Below the pieces are notes generated by a model. It did no database searches. It worked only from the letters and a program-made list of their open reading frames with translations, and was not told the DNA's origin. Below are positions 9,335 to 18,091 of a stretch of 50,073 nucleotides of DNA, piece by piece. Position 1 is the stretch's first letter. Every line of letters begins with the position of its first letter. Both the position numbers and the translations under genes were made by a program. The stretch covers positions 1 to 50,073 of the forward strand of contig JASLYX010000009.1 of assembly GCA_030739585.1 (NCBI GenBank), read 5' to 3'. Source of the DNA: Candidatus Bathyarchaeota archaeon. Its GTDB lineage: Archaea > Thermoproteota > Bathyarchaeia > TCS64.

Positions 9335-10270
9335 ATGAACAGTCTAAAGGGGAAGGTGATTCTCGTTACTGGGGCTGGGCGGGGATTTGGAAAATATATG
9401 GCCCTCGCATATGCTAAGGAGGGTGCTGAAGTCGTTGCCGCATCCCGCACGACGGATGAATTACTGATCCTAAAAGAGACCATTGAAGGAAAAGGTGGAA
9501 AATGTGCAATCTTCCCAACAGATCTACTAATACTAGATGGTATGACCCAGTTGAAAGACTATATAAAAGAACAATACGGAAGACTAGATACCCTGGTCAA
9601 CTGTGCAGCGGATAACCTCTGGAAGGTATTTGATGACACGACTATCAGGGAATGGGATAGGTCGATCTCGATAAACTTGCGTGCCCCGTTCATCCTGAGT
9701 AAGCTGTTCTTACCCATGATGAAAAAACAGGGTAAAGGGAGTATCATCAATATATCCTCAGGTTCCGCAACCAAGGGATTCGTCGCAGAGGTTGCGTACT
9801 GTCCATCAAAGTATGGTTTAGAGGGGTTAACCCAATGCCTTGCCATGGAGTTCTACCAGCACAATATAGCCGTCAACTCCCTTAGTCCATCTGCCCCCGA
9901 AGGTAAGAAGCTAAGACCAAGCAAACTCAAGTCGAAAGATGAGCGCAAACTACCGGATGAGATAAAAGAAAAGTACGCAGATGATGACTCAATTGTAGAG
10001 GCATTCAGTGAAGCTTGGAGTTTCCTAGCTTTACAGGACGCTAAGGGTGTAACCGGGCAGAGGTTTGGATCCAAACAGCTCGCTGATTATTTGAGGGAAA
10101 ATGGTGTAAAAAATACGGTCACAAACTGGAAGAGTAAACTTACAAAAGCAGTCTACGTATCGTATGAACTTCCTGAGAAAGTTTACTACGACACCATGCT
10201 TAAAGATACAATTGGGGATGCAGGAATGAAGATACTGTATTTTGATAGGGACACCACCTCCCACGGTTGA
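9335..10270 (+). CDS. Short-chain dehydrogenase/reductase (SDR)
   Basis: NAD(P)-dependent oxidoreductase with a Rossmann fold. The cofactor motif TGAGRGFG lies within the first 20 residues, followed by NCAADN, the catalytic serine in NISSGS and the YCPSK active-site Tyr and Lys. The ATG at 9335 places the cofactor motif at the usual distance from the N terminus; an earlier in-frame ATG at 9239 would add a 32-residue tail unlike the family. After the SDR core there is a C-terminal extension of about 80 residues, ending in ILYFDRDTTS, that I do not recognise. The substrate is unknown. The gene stands alone and is somewhat more AT-rich than the housekeeping genes nearby. Confidence 0.85.
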   Translation: MNSLKGKVILVTGAGRGFGKYMALAYAKEGAEVVAASRTTDELLILKETIEGKGGKCAIFPTDLLILDGMTQLKDYIKEQYGRLDTLVNCAADNLWKVFDDTTIREWDRSISINLRAPFILSKLFLPMMKKQGKGSIINISSGSATKGFVAEVAYCPSKYGLEGLTQCLAMEFYQHNIAVNSLSPSAPEGKKLRPSKLKSKDERKLPDEIKEKYADDDSIVEAFSEAWSFLALQDAKGVTGQRFGSKQLADYLRENGVKNTVTNWKSKLTKAVYVSYELPEKVYYDTMLKDTIGDAGMKILYFDRDTTSHG

Positions 10271-10418
10271 TTTTAGAGGTTTCTGGTTATGGAATAACTC
10301 CGTTCATATCTCGCTTCGCAGGCAGAACTTAGAGCAATATAATGGAGTTCTTTATTCACTCTGCGAAGCATCGGACCTTAAGTTACCCTGAACCCAGGAT
10401 GAAAAGGAAGGGGGGGAA

Positions 10419-12467
10419 TCAGACTGTTCTCTTATAATACCCTGGCCTTGGAGAGTAGATAGTCCCGTCCCTCATGAGGGTCCCAATGAGCTTGGCCGCT
10501 TCTGTCCTCCCAATTCCATGGTCCGAGCTGAGGGCCTCATAGAGATCGTCGTCCCTGACCATTCCCTCGATCCGGTCCATTTCCCCTATAACCCCAAGGA
10601 CTGACTGGAGCTTATTCTGGAGGCTTCGGGGCTTTCCAGTATAGAGTAAGTCAATGTCCTGCTCTCCGGTCTCTACGTCAATACCAACCTGCTCTAAGCT
10701 CCTCTGCATCAGAGATATAGCGGCCTCGGCATCCTCAACGGTGACCTCCTCCCTTAGATGGACCCTAGCCCTAGCCTCCGCGAGGCGAACTAGGGACTCA
10801 AGCTGGCGAGCAGTGATGCTCACTGCAGAGGCCTCGCCCCCTTGGAGACTAGCGGTCCTCATCTTGACATAATAGTCCTGAAAGGCTTGGACTACATCCT
10901 CGGTGATAACGGGGTCGGTGCGCCTTGCATAGCTGATGTACTTCCTAAGGAGTTCCGTGTTAAGGTGAGCAGTGTCTGGGGACCCTGCGGCGAGGTGGAG
11001 CCTGAGGATGTGCTCTGCCATCTTTGAGTCTCTATCCTTTTCAGGAATATCCCTAAGGATAAAGATTAGGTCGAAGCGGCTCAGGAGGGTGACGGGGAGG
11101 CTGATGTTCTGGGCGATGGTCTGATAAGGGTTGTACCTGCCCAGAGTTGGGTTCGCGGCAGCGAGAATGCTGGTCCTAGCGTTGAGGGTCGCGACAATGC
11201 CCCCCTTGGCGATGCTCACTACCTGCTGCTCCATAGCAGGATGGATCGCGCCCCGGTCTTCGTCTCTCATCTTATCCATCTCGTCGATGCAAACGATCCC
11301 CTTGTCCCCCAGAACGAGGGCGCCTGCCTCAAGGGTGAAGCTCCCCGTGCCTCCCTCCTTGACTACAGCTGCGGTGAGCCCAGCAGCTGTAGACCCTCTA
11401 CCTGTAGTCATGAGCCCCCGGGGAGCAACCTTTGAGGCATACATGAGGAGCTGGCTCTTACCGGTACCCGGGTCCCCCACTAGGAGAACGTTGATGTCTC
11501 CCCTAATGCGAACGTCCGGGAGGTTCTTGGACACTCCGTTGAAGAGAAGGTACAGGATTGACTCCTTGATCTCGTCGAGGCCGAAGATGCTAGGAGCGAT
11601 GCTTTGGAGGAGTCGGCGATGAACCCATGGGTCTTGGGCAATCTCTCGGATCTCCTCTTCATCCTCTTCGGTGAGCTCTAGAAGCTCCATCTCTCGGCCG
11701 CTCACGTCCACGTTGTTTGCCTCAAGGGTAAAATCGAAAACCCTGAGAGCGCCCCCACGGGTCTGCTTCCGGATCAGGTTGAGAACACCAGTAATACTTA
11801 CCCTATCCCCGGGTCGGGCGACGTCTACGATATCATCCTTTACATCCACATTAACCTGGCGGGGGAGCTGCCCAGCAGGGAGCTCCTCGGGACGCTCCTG
11901 GATCGCTAAGCGCTGAGAGTCGATGAAGACAGACGTCTTAGCATTTAGCTCGAAGCCCCTGCGACTGCCACAGGTGGTGCACTCCCGTGGAGTCTTGAGA
12001 AACTGGTCGGTCTGGTCAATACCGAGGATCTCACCGCACTGGCCACAGGTGAAGTCGGCCTTGAGGATGAAGGGCTGGATGCTGGTGGCCCTAACAATGA
12101 TCCCTGTGACCATGACTAGGTGACCGATATGCTCTGCTCCGATACGGCGCAGGGCGGTTTCTGTGGGGAGAGCTCTGAATCTTACATTTATCCCCCGGAT
12201 CGAGTCCGCGTGTGCGGGGTCCCGGATGCGGAGCTTTTGGAAAGCGGCAATGCTGAACTGTTTGAGTTGGTCCCCAGGGGCATCCAAGGTGGTACGGGCG
12301 AGGTCTGGATCGAAGGAATAAAGGTCCTTGAAGTCTACGGTGAAAGATTTCAGACCCTTTACAGCCATCTCCGAGAGGGTCTGCTCGTACTTTACCTCGC
12401 CCCTCTCGTCCCTGAAGCCCTCTATGAAACGGGTGAAGGACTCCTCAGATTGGATCAGATTCGCCAT
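10419..12467 (-). CDS. mcm: Replicative DNA helicase MCM
   Basis: Hexameric helicase that unwinds DNA at the fork; 682 residues, ordinary length. The N-terminal domain carries a C-x2-C...C-x2-C zinc finger (Cys141, 144, 163, 166). The AAA+ core has Walker A GDPGTGKS at 331-338, Walker B IVCIDEMD at 391-398, sensor-1 Asn439 in AAANP and the arginine finger in SRFD at 463-466. The C terminus is a winged helix (EALSSDHGIGRTEAAKLIGT). All key residues are present and no intein is seen. A GINS-like gene lies upstream on the same strand, separated by an unusually AT-rich spacer; GINS-MCM neighbourhood is a known archaeal arrangement. Confidence 0.97.
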   Translation of the reverse strand: MANLIQSEESFTRFIEGFRDERGEVKYEQTLSEMAVKGLKSFTVDFKDLYSFDPDLARTTLDAPGDQLKQFSIAAFQKLRIRDPAHADSIRGINVRFRALPTETALRRIGAEHIGHLVMVTGIIVRATSIQPFILKADFTCGQCGEILGIDQTDQFLKTPRECTTCGSRRGFELNAKTSVFIDSQRLAIQERPEELPAGQLPRQVNVDVKDDIVDVARPGDRVSITGVLNLIRKQTRGGALRVFDFTLEANNVDVSGREMELLELTEEDEEEIREIAQDPWVHRRLLQSIAPSIFGLDEIKESILYLLFNGVSKNLPDVRIRGDINVLLVGDPGTGKSQLLMYASKVAPRGLMTTGRGSTAAGLTAAVVKEGGTGSFTLEAGALVLGDKGIVCIDEMDKMRDEDRGAIHPAMEQQVVSIAKGGIVATLNARTSILAAANPTLGRYNPYQTIAQNISLPVTLLSRFDLIFILRDIPEKDRDSKMAEHILRLHLAAGSPDTAHLNTELLRKYISYARRTDPVITEDVVQAFQDYYVKMRTASLQGGEASAVSITARQLESLVRLAEARARVHLREEVTVEDAEAAISLMQRSLEQVGIDVETGEQDIDLLYTGKPRSLQNKLQSVLGVIGEMDRIEGMVRDDDLYEALSSDHGIGRTEAAKLIGTLMRDGTIYSPRPGYYKRTV

Positions 12468-12494
12468 GGAGTACGTAGAATTAAGATCAGAATG

Positions 12495-12505
12495 TAATAA
12501 AATTT
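12495..12505 (-). promoter_or_regulatory. TATA-like element of mcm
   Basis: The A/T run taataaaattt is centred about 33 bases upstream of the mcm start codon, suitable for an archaeal TATA box with a very short leader. The whole spacer is AT-rich, so this call is weaker than it would be elsewhere. Confidence 0.4.
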
Positions 12506-12941
12506 CGTTCTTTTCAGGTTAATTCGCTCATTAGAAATTTCTTGACATATGAAGCAGTAATTTCATAAGTAGTGAAAAGATGACCTGTGAACACGAGGTA
12601 ATTTGATGTATTGGAGGGTATCCAAGTTTTGGGAATTGTTATTAGGCATGAAAAATAAAAATTTTTCCAATTAGATCAAATTATACATGTTAGTGTAAAG
12701 TTTAGAGAATCTGGAGATAATAAAATCAGAAATTCATCAAATTATCCTCATTTAACGAGAAAGAAGTAGAAGATAAAAAAAACTTTGAGTTGATAAAGAG
12801 AACAAGAAAGAAATGTCTAATAAAATATAAGTTATACTACATTATGTTACAAATAAAATTATCAATCAAAAAATATTCCTATGAAGCTTTACGCATTTTT
12901 AAGAAGGAATCCCATCGGTTCTGGCAGAGACAGGGCGCGCG
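12506..12941. other. AT-rich spacer between GINS-like gene and mcm; possible unwinding element
   Basis: About 430 bases dominated by A and T with many A- and T-tracts and no plausible coding frame. It includes a small dyad, TTGGA/TCCAA, at about 12610-12625. I found no match to the canonical origin-recognition-box pattern by eye. AT richness between two replication genes makes it a candidate origin or merely a long promoter region; neither is demonstrated. Confidence 0.4.
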
Positions 12942-13484
12942 CTAGTCTTTGTTTCCAAGTTTTTTCATAGATCTTCTCCATGACGAAATCCGGGCGAACA
13001 GGTCTTTATACAGGGCGGTCTCCTCGGGCTGGAGCCCTCGGGTCGGGGCGGTCACCTCTGCCGATGCGATCCTGGTGATCTTAGCAATTCGACTTTCTAG
13101 AATATCCCGAAAACGACCTCTCATTCGATCCATTTTTTCAGCGCTAGCTGATTCCCCAGACATCACCCTCATCTCCCTCATGAATGTGAGATAAACCTTG
13201 GAGTAGAAGTCATCAGGAAGAGGAGAAGGCTTCCCAAGAGGCTGGAACCGCTCCCGATAGTGTATTTGAGTCCACTCTTCATCTGTTACACCATCTTCCG
13301 TGAACCTAGCGAGACCAGCATCAATAAGCATCATCGCGACCCAGAGGGAAATGGTGAGCTCCCGCCCCACCTCAGTCTCTTTGATAGAGATACCAGAGGT
13401 TTCCACAACCGGCACCTTATGGGTGGTGATGACCCTCACCTGCATATTCTCTAAATCAAAATAAGCATCGCTCAGCGAAAACAT
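12942..13484 (-). CDS. Probable GINS complex subunit (Gins23-like)
   Basis: A 180-residue protein. A short N-terminal beta-rich segment (MQVRVITTHKVPVVE) is followed by GRELTISLWVAMMLIDAGLA, resembling the B-domain and its junction in archaeal GINS Psf2/Psf3-type subunits (for example GINS23). The helical remainder includes DDFYSKVYLTFMREM and a basic C terminus. GINS bridges MCM and Cdc45/RecJ in the replicative CMG helicase. Position upstream of mcm on the same strand supports the call, since gins23-mcm linkage is known in Sulfolobus. No catalytic motif exists to confirm it, so a structural comparison would be needed to separate Gins23 from Gins51. The stop codon lies in a GCGCGCGC stretch. 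Confidence 0.6.
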   Translation of the reverse strand: MFSLSDAYFDLENMQVRVITTHKVPVVETSGISIKETEVGRELTISLWVAMMLIDAGLARFTEDGVTDEEWTQIHYRERFQPLGKPSPLPDDFYSKVYLTFMREMRVMSGESASAEKMDRMRGRFRDILESRIAKITRIASAEVTAPTRGLQPEETALYKDLFARISSWRRSMKKLGNKD

Positions 13485-13629
13485 AGAACTATCCAGCTAT
13501 AGTATAGGATCTAATATTAAGAAACTATTCTTCATCAGAATGAGAACAACTTTAACCATCTTTAAATCCTGTCGTCTAACCCACAGAGTAAGAGAAGTGA
13601 TGACAGCACCGTCAATAGGAGTTAAGACC

Positions 13630-14259
13630 ATGACCGGTGAGGTCCTCAAACTCAGAGATGACCCTGCGCTCCGTACCATTGTTGAGAACCGGATAGCTGA
13701 GTTCCTCGAGGTCAAGAAGACGGGCACCGAGAAATGGTTTGAGGAACTCGCATACTGCCTTCTTACAGCTTACTCAAGTGCCAGACTGGGCCAGCTCTGT
13801 GTCAACGCCCTCTGCGATCGCAATGCCCTCCTCAACAGCGACCTCGACCAAGTGAAGGAGGTCCTGAAGACTCAGGGACACAGGTTCGCCGAGAAACGAG
13901 CAGAGTACATATTCAACGCCAGGAAGTTGGCCCCCACACTTAAGGGGACAATCCAGGGATTCGAAGATATTAAGGCCGCCCGGGAATGGCTCGTGAAGAA
14001 CGTCAAAGGCATTGGCTGGAAGGAGTCCAGCCACTTTCTTAGAAACGTCGGTTACCTAGATATAGCGATCATAGATCGCCATATACTTTCCAATATGGTA
14101 GACCACGGCATCCTTGACGAGCGACCGAAGAGCATCACCAAAAGGAGATATCTAGAATACGAGGGCATCCTCGCCGAGGTCTCTAGGAGGATAGACATGC
14201 CCCTTGGGGAGATGGACCTCTACCTCTGGTTCCGAAAGACTGGGAAGGTCCTCAAATAA
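13630..14259 (+). CDS. ogg: 8-oxoguanine DNA glycosylase/AP lyase, Ogg2 type
   Basis: Removes 8-oxoguanine from DNA and nicks the abasic site. The 209-residue protein is an HhH-GPD glycosylase of the archaeal Ogg2 family, close to the M. jannaschii form in length and motif order. The hairpin-helix is NVKGIGWKESSHFLRNVGY with catalytic Lys131, and the catalytic Asp149 is in AIIDRH. The end LYLWFRKTGKVLK is also typical. I chose the ATG at 13630 because taggagtt lies about eight bases upstream and the N terminus then aligns with family members; upstream ATGs at 13600 and 13540 would add up to 30 residues. The gene is divergent from the GINS-like gene. Confidence 0.92.
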   Translation: MTGEVLKLRDDPALRTIVENRIAEFLEVKKTGTEKWFEELAYCLLTAYSSARLGQLCVNALCDRNALLNSDLDQVKEVLKTQGHRFAEKRAEYIFNARKLAPTLKGTIQGFEDIKAAREWLVKNVKGIGWKESSHFLRNVGYLDIAIIDRHILSNMVDHGILDERPKSITKRRYLEYEGILAEVSRRIDMPLGEMDLYLWFRKTGKVLK

Positions 14260-14399
14260 CTTCCGATGTCGAAAGCCCCTTCCGTTGGCCCCGTTAAATG
14301 TGCTGAATCATTAATCACATTTTATTATTTTGTTTTTTCGCGCGTAAGCTAATCTTTTTTACCACTGGAACCTGAGATTTACATCAGGGAGAGCAAATC

Positions 14400-15485
14400 A
14401 TGAGAATCACAGTAAACGGCGAAGAAAAGAGCAGCTATACCATTTGGAGAGATGGTTCAGACGTTAAACTCATAGACCAAAGGGCCCTCCCTCACAGGTT
14501 CAAGATACTTACCTTGAAAAACCATAGGGACACAGCGGAGGCCATTAATATCATGATCCTTAGAGGAGCCGGAGCCATCGGAGTAGCTGCAGGATATGGT
14601 ATGGCCCAGGCTGCGTTAGAAGCAAAAGACCTCGCCCCGAAAAAATTCAATGAATACATAAATGAATCCGCAGACATGCTAAGGAACACTCGGCCCACAG
14701 CAGCGAACCTCTTCGCTGCTATTGATAGGTGCCTCACAGCTGGTTCCATCTGCACTATCCCCAAAAGAGTTGAAGCTATTGTAGCCGAAGCAGACAGAAT
14801 CGCTGAGGAGGATCTTGAAGCATCAAAAAGAATAGGGGAGCATGGTAACACCCTCATAGAGGAGGGATACAAGGTACTTACTCATTGCAATGCAGGGGCC
14901 CTTGCATTCATCGACTATGGTACCGCCCTGAGTCCCATCCGCCACGCCCACGCTAGTGGAAAGAGGATCTTCGTCTGGGTCGATGAGACCCGACCTCGGT
15001 GCCAGGGGGCTAGGCTAACAGCATGGGAAATGAAGCAGGAGGGAATCCCCTATGCCCTCATCGTCGACAATGCCGCGGGTCACTTTATGCTCCGGGGTGA
15101 GGTTGACCTCCTCATCACGGGGGCCGACAGAATCGCCGCCAACGGAGATGTCGCTAACAAGATCGGGACCTATGAGAAGGCAGTAGTTGCTAGTGAAAAC
15201 GGCATACCGTTCTATGTCGCAGCCCCCCGGATGACCTTCGACTTCAATACCCGGAGCGGGGATGAGATTGAGATAGAGGAGCGGGGACCCGAGGAGATTA
15301 CGAGCATGTGGGGAGTAGACGAAGCCGGTAAAGATTGCAGGGTGATGATAGCGGGAGAAGACTTCAAGGTCAGGAACCCCGCTTTTGATGTAACACCGGC
15401 TCGCTACGTCAACGGGTTCATCACTGAAAAGGGAATAATACGCCCACCCTTTGAAAAGAACATAAAGAAAATTTTCGATGGATAG
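14400..15485 (+). CDS. mtnA: S-methyl-5-thioribose-1-phosphate isomerase-like protein (aIF2B family)
   Basis: Predicted aldose-ketose isomerase of the MtnA/eIF2B-like family, 361 residues. Family motifs include LRGAGAIGVAAGYG, HCNAGALA with the catalytic cysteine, DETRPRCQGARLTAWE, the GADRIAANGDVANKIGTY block with the catalytic Asp, and VRNPAFDVTP near the end. MtnA converts methylthioribose-1-phosphate to methylthioribulose-1-phosphate in methionine salvage or 5-deoxysugar disposal. Two signature positions differ from the common form: RGAGAIG instead of RGAPAIG, and CNAGAL instead of CNTGAL. The true substrate may therefore be a related sugar-1-phosphate. A gggagag ribosome-binding site precedes the ATG. 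No other methionine-salvage gene is adjacent. Confidence 0.8.
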   Translation: MRITVNGEEKSSYTIWRDGSDVKLIDQRALPHRFKILTLKNHRDTAEAINIMILRGAGAIGVAAGYGMAQAALEAKDLAPKKFNEYINESADMLRNTRPTAANLFAAIDRCLTAGSICTIPKRVEAIVAEADRIAEEDLEASKRIGEHGNTLIEEGYKVLTHCNAGALAFIDYGTALSPIRHAHASGKRIFVWVDETRPRCQGARLTAWEMKQEGIPYALIVDNAAGHFMLRGEVDLLITGADRIAANGDVANKIGTYEKAVVASENGIPFYVAAPRMTFDFNTRSGDEIEIEERGPEEITSMWGVDEAGKDCRVMIAGEDFKVRNPAFDVTPARYVNGFITEKGIIRPPFEKNIKKIFDG

Positions 15486-15499
15486 ACCAACGATCTAAC

Positions 15500-17389
15500 G
15501 TGAAATGTTTTTATGGCCCCCATCGTGAATTTATATCCGTGACCTTGAAAGTTCTCATCAATCCCCTTAACATCGAGCTGACCGCCAAGAGAGGAGACAC
15601 CCTACTCACGGTGATGCAGGAGGGCGGAGTAAGAATCGAGAGCCTCTGTGGGGGCAAGGGGTTCTGCGGAAAGTGCCGAGTTATCCACGAGAGCGGAGAC
15701 ATCAAGGTCTTCTCCGACGCCCCCCTGAAGTTTCTGAGTCATAAGGAGCTAGAAGAGGGTTACCAGCTTGCATGCACCACTCGCCTCCTCAGCAACTGCG
15801 TATTCACTATACCCACGGAGAGCAGAATAAACAAACCCCAGATACTCCTCAGCGCCGAGCTAATCCTAGATGAACCAGATCCCAGCTCCCGGAAGCACCT
15901 TGTCGCGGCATTGCCCTTCGTTAATAACTCCCTGCTGATTCCCCATAGAGCCATCAGGCTTAAGGGCTACATGGGAGTCCAGCCTCGGGTGGGAGAGGAG
16001 GTCTATGGAGAGCTACAGGTCATTGGGGACGGTCCCGTCACAGCCACAGTCTCCAAGACCAATGGATTCCCGGAGATTATTGACATAGAGCCCGGGGAAA
16101 GGACGGCCTACAACTACGGCCTCGCCGTTGACATTGGCACTACCACCGTAGTTGGGTTTCTTGTAGATCTCAACACGGGAAATATCATGGCTCGGGCTTC
16201 GGAGATGAACCGCCAGATTACATACGGTGAGGAGCTTGTAACCCGGATCTCCTTCGCCCGCACCAAGGAAGGGCTCAACAAGCTCCAGAAGATCGTAGTG
16301 AGTGCCATAAACGACGTCATCGCCCAGGTCACTAGAGAGACTGGAGTCGACCCCAACGATATTACAGACGTCTGTGCCGGGGGCAACACGGTGATGAACC
16401 ACCTTTTTGCAGGGATAAATCCTGAATACCTCGAGATCGCTAACGTCGAGGTCTCCAGAGAGCCTATAATCAGGAAGGCAAAAAACCTTGGTCTCAACGT
16501 CAACCCTGAGGCATATGCCTACTGCGTCCCCAACGTTAGCAGATTTCTCGGAGGTGACGCAATAGGGGACGTCCTCGCCTCTGGGATGCACAAGAGTGAG
16601 GAGCTCAGCCTCATGGTAGACCTTGGCACCAACGGGGAGATCATCTTCGGGAATAACAGCTGGCTCTTCAGCAGCAGCTGCGCCTCAGGCCCCGCTTTCG
16701 AGGGGACAGGTGTCCGCCACGGAATGCGAGGTGCCAGAGGAGGCATAGACCATGTCACTATTGATCCAAAGACCTACGAGGCGGAATATACCACCATCGG
16801 AAACGTAAGGGTGAAAGGAATCTGTGGCTCAGGGATCATAGACCTTGTTGCAGAGCTCTTCGGTGTGGGACTCCTAGACTTTGCGGGAAAGCTCATCATC
16901 GGCAAGACAGATCTGGTCCGTGAGGGTAAGTGGGGACTCGAATACGTCGTCGTCCCAGAACACAAGACCACTATAGGTCAGGATATTGTCCTCACCCAGG
17001 CTGACCTTGACTACGTGATAGACTCCAAGGCCGCGGCCTGCGGCGCCATCACGGTGCTCATGAAAAAGCTCAAGGTCAGCATCTATGACATACGTCACCT
17101 CTACATCGCTGGGGCCTTTGGCACATACACCGACCTCGGAAACGCGATGAAGCTAGGTATCTTCCCGGAGCTCCCTAACGCAGGGGTACATCCCATCGGT
17201 AACGGGAGCCTCTCCGGGGCCTACGCGACGCTTATGTCAATGGAGAAAAAGAGAGAGGCAAAAGAAATCGCTGAAAGAACAGTCTACGTTGACCTCCTCG
17301 TCGACGTGGAGTTTATGGAGGAATACAGCAGAGCTCTCTACTTACCGGGGGCGAAAGAGTACTTCCCCGGAAGGGGAGGGGCCAGATAG
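15500..17389 (+). CDS. RACo-like 2Fe-2S/ASKHA ATPase (corrinoid-protein reductive activator family)
   Basis: A 629-residue protein that joins an N-terminal 2Fe-2S ferredoxin domain (Cys50, 56, 59 and 92) to a linker and a C-terminal ASKHA-type ATPase domain (DUF4445). ATPase motifs include AVDIGTTTVVGFLVDL near 208 and MVDLGTNGEIIFG near 370, with a late IAGAFGTY segment. The family includes RACo, which uses ATP to reduce corrinoid proteins from Co(II) to Co(I). No corrinoid protein or methyltransferase gene is in the window, so the partner is unknown. An in-frame GTG at 15539 is an alternative start that would remove an atypical 13-residue N terminus. It lies 14 bases after mtnA and may share its transcript. 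Confidence 0.85.
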   Translation: MKCFYGPHREFISVTLKVLINPLNIELTAKRGDTLLTVMQEGGVRIESLCGGKGFCGKCRVIHESGDIKVFSDAPLKFLSHKELEEGYQLACTTRLLSNCVFTIPTESRINKPQILLSAELILDEPDPSSRKHLVAALPFVNNSLLIPHRAIRLKGYMGVQPRVGEEVYGELQVIGDGPVTATVSKTNGFPEIIDIEPGERTAYNYGLAVDIGTTTVVGFLVDLNTGNIMARASEMNRQITYGEELVTRISFARTKEGLNKLQKIVVSAINDVIAQVTRETGVDPNDITDVCAGGNTVMNHLFAGINPEYLEIANVEVSREPIIRKAKNLGLNVNPEAYAYCVPNVSRFLGGDAIGDVLASGMHKSEELSLMVDLGTNGEIIFGNNSWLFSSSCASGPAFEGTGVRHGMRGARGGIDHVTIDPKTYEAEYTTIGNVRVKGICGSGIIDLVAELFGVGLLDFAGKLIIGKTDLVREGKWGLEYVVVPEHKTTIGQDIVLTQADLDYVIDSKAAACGAITVLMKKLKVSIYDIRHLYIAGAFGTYTDLGNAMKLGIFPELPNAGVHPIGNGSLSGAYATLMSMEKKREAKEIAERTVYVDLLVDVEFMEEYSRALYLPGAKEYFPGRGGAR

Positions 17390-17393
17390 GCTC

Positions 17394-17417
17394 TTGTTAG
17401 GTAGATTAACCTAACAA
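17394..17417 (+). terminator. Perfect 9-bp inverted repeat after the RACo-like gene
   Basis: Arms ttgttaggt and acctaacaa are separated by six bases and begin five bases after the stop codon. The position fits a terminator or mRNA 3'-end hairpin. Only a short A/T stretch follows, not a long T-run, so the function is inferred. Confidence 0.55.
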
Positions 17418-17478
17418 AATGACTTAAATCTATGAGGAATGAATCTTTCTTGTTCCGAGCCGGATATCGGAATCGTAA

Positions 17479-17592
17479 CCCGCCCTAGCTCAATGGCAGA
17501 GCATCCGGCTGTAGTCAACGCCCTGCGGGGCGATGGTAATCAAGCCATGAGCAGACACCGGAGGGTTCCCGGTTCAACTCCGGGGGGCGGGA
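17479..17592 (+). tRNA. tRNA-Tyr (GUA) with a 42-nt intron at 37/38
   Basis: The cloverleaf was folded by hand. The acceptor arms cccgccc and gggcggg pair fully with discriminator A. The D stem is gctc/gagc, the anticodon stem tccgg/ccgga, and the T arm cccgg-ttcaact-ccggg. With an intron from 17515 to 17556 removed, the anticodon loop is ctgtaga, giving anticodon GTA. The C1-G72 pair and A73 are the archaeal tyrosine identity elements. Around the junctions, ctgt (17509-17512) can pair with gcag (17551-17554), leaving small bulges at both cut sites, as in a slightly relaxed bulge-helix-bulge splicing motif. The 3' CCA is not encoded. Confidence 0.93.
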
Positions 17593-17604
17593 CCGCTCTC
17601 TACA

Positions 17605-18048
17605 TCACTTCTCAAATATCCCCGCTCGCTCAACCATCTCCCTAACCAGAGGATGAGTATCATCGGGGAGCACGGAGACCCATAGGTACTTGTCGTGTTC
17701 ATCATTCATACAAACAATGTCTCCGGATACATCGATCCTGAAAAAAGTTGTAACGTAGTGGGCATCGCTCCAGAAGTGGCACATGCTCCCCTTCACCTCC
17801 ATGCTAACAGGTATGAGGCTCGTTTCTTCCCTGAGCTCCCTAAGCACCGCATCATTCAGAGTCTCCCCGTATCTGATCCTTCCCCCCGGAATGAACCAAA
17901 CACCCCTCCCTGGATCATTTACACGTCTCATAAGGAGCAGCCTCCCCTGGTGGATCGCCAGGATATCGACGCTGGCTAGGGGCATGGACGCCCTAATCTG
18001 CTTGAACAGTTCCCAATCAATCCATCCTAGTTTTCCATTTTTGGCCAT
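17605..18048 (-). CDS. Nudix hydrolase
   Basis: A 147-residue pyrophosphohydrolase. The Nudix box starts at GGRIRYGE and continues through REL and REET, matching G-x5-E-x7-REUxEE, so metal-binding glutamates are present. The segment before it (RGVWFIPGGR) resembles GDP-mannose mannosyl hydrolase-like members, but the substrate is not established. The ATG at 18048 is preferred: a longer frame back to 18129 would overlap the start of the divergent iscS gene, and a TATA-like element sits between them about 48 bases upstream. Confidence 0.85.
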   Translation of the reverse strand: MAKNGKLGWIDWELFKQIRASMPLASVDILAIHQGRLLLMRRVNDPGRGVWFIPGGRIRYGETLNDAVLRELREETSLIPVSMEVKGSMCHFWSDAHYVTTFFRIDVSGDIVCMNDEHDKYLWVSVLPDDTHPLVREMVERAGIFEK

Positions 18049-18091
18049 CTTTGTTCGCTCCCGTCTTCCATAAAGCATCAAATGCTGAAGG

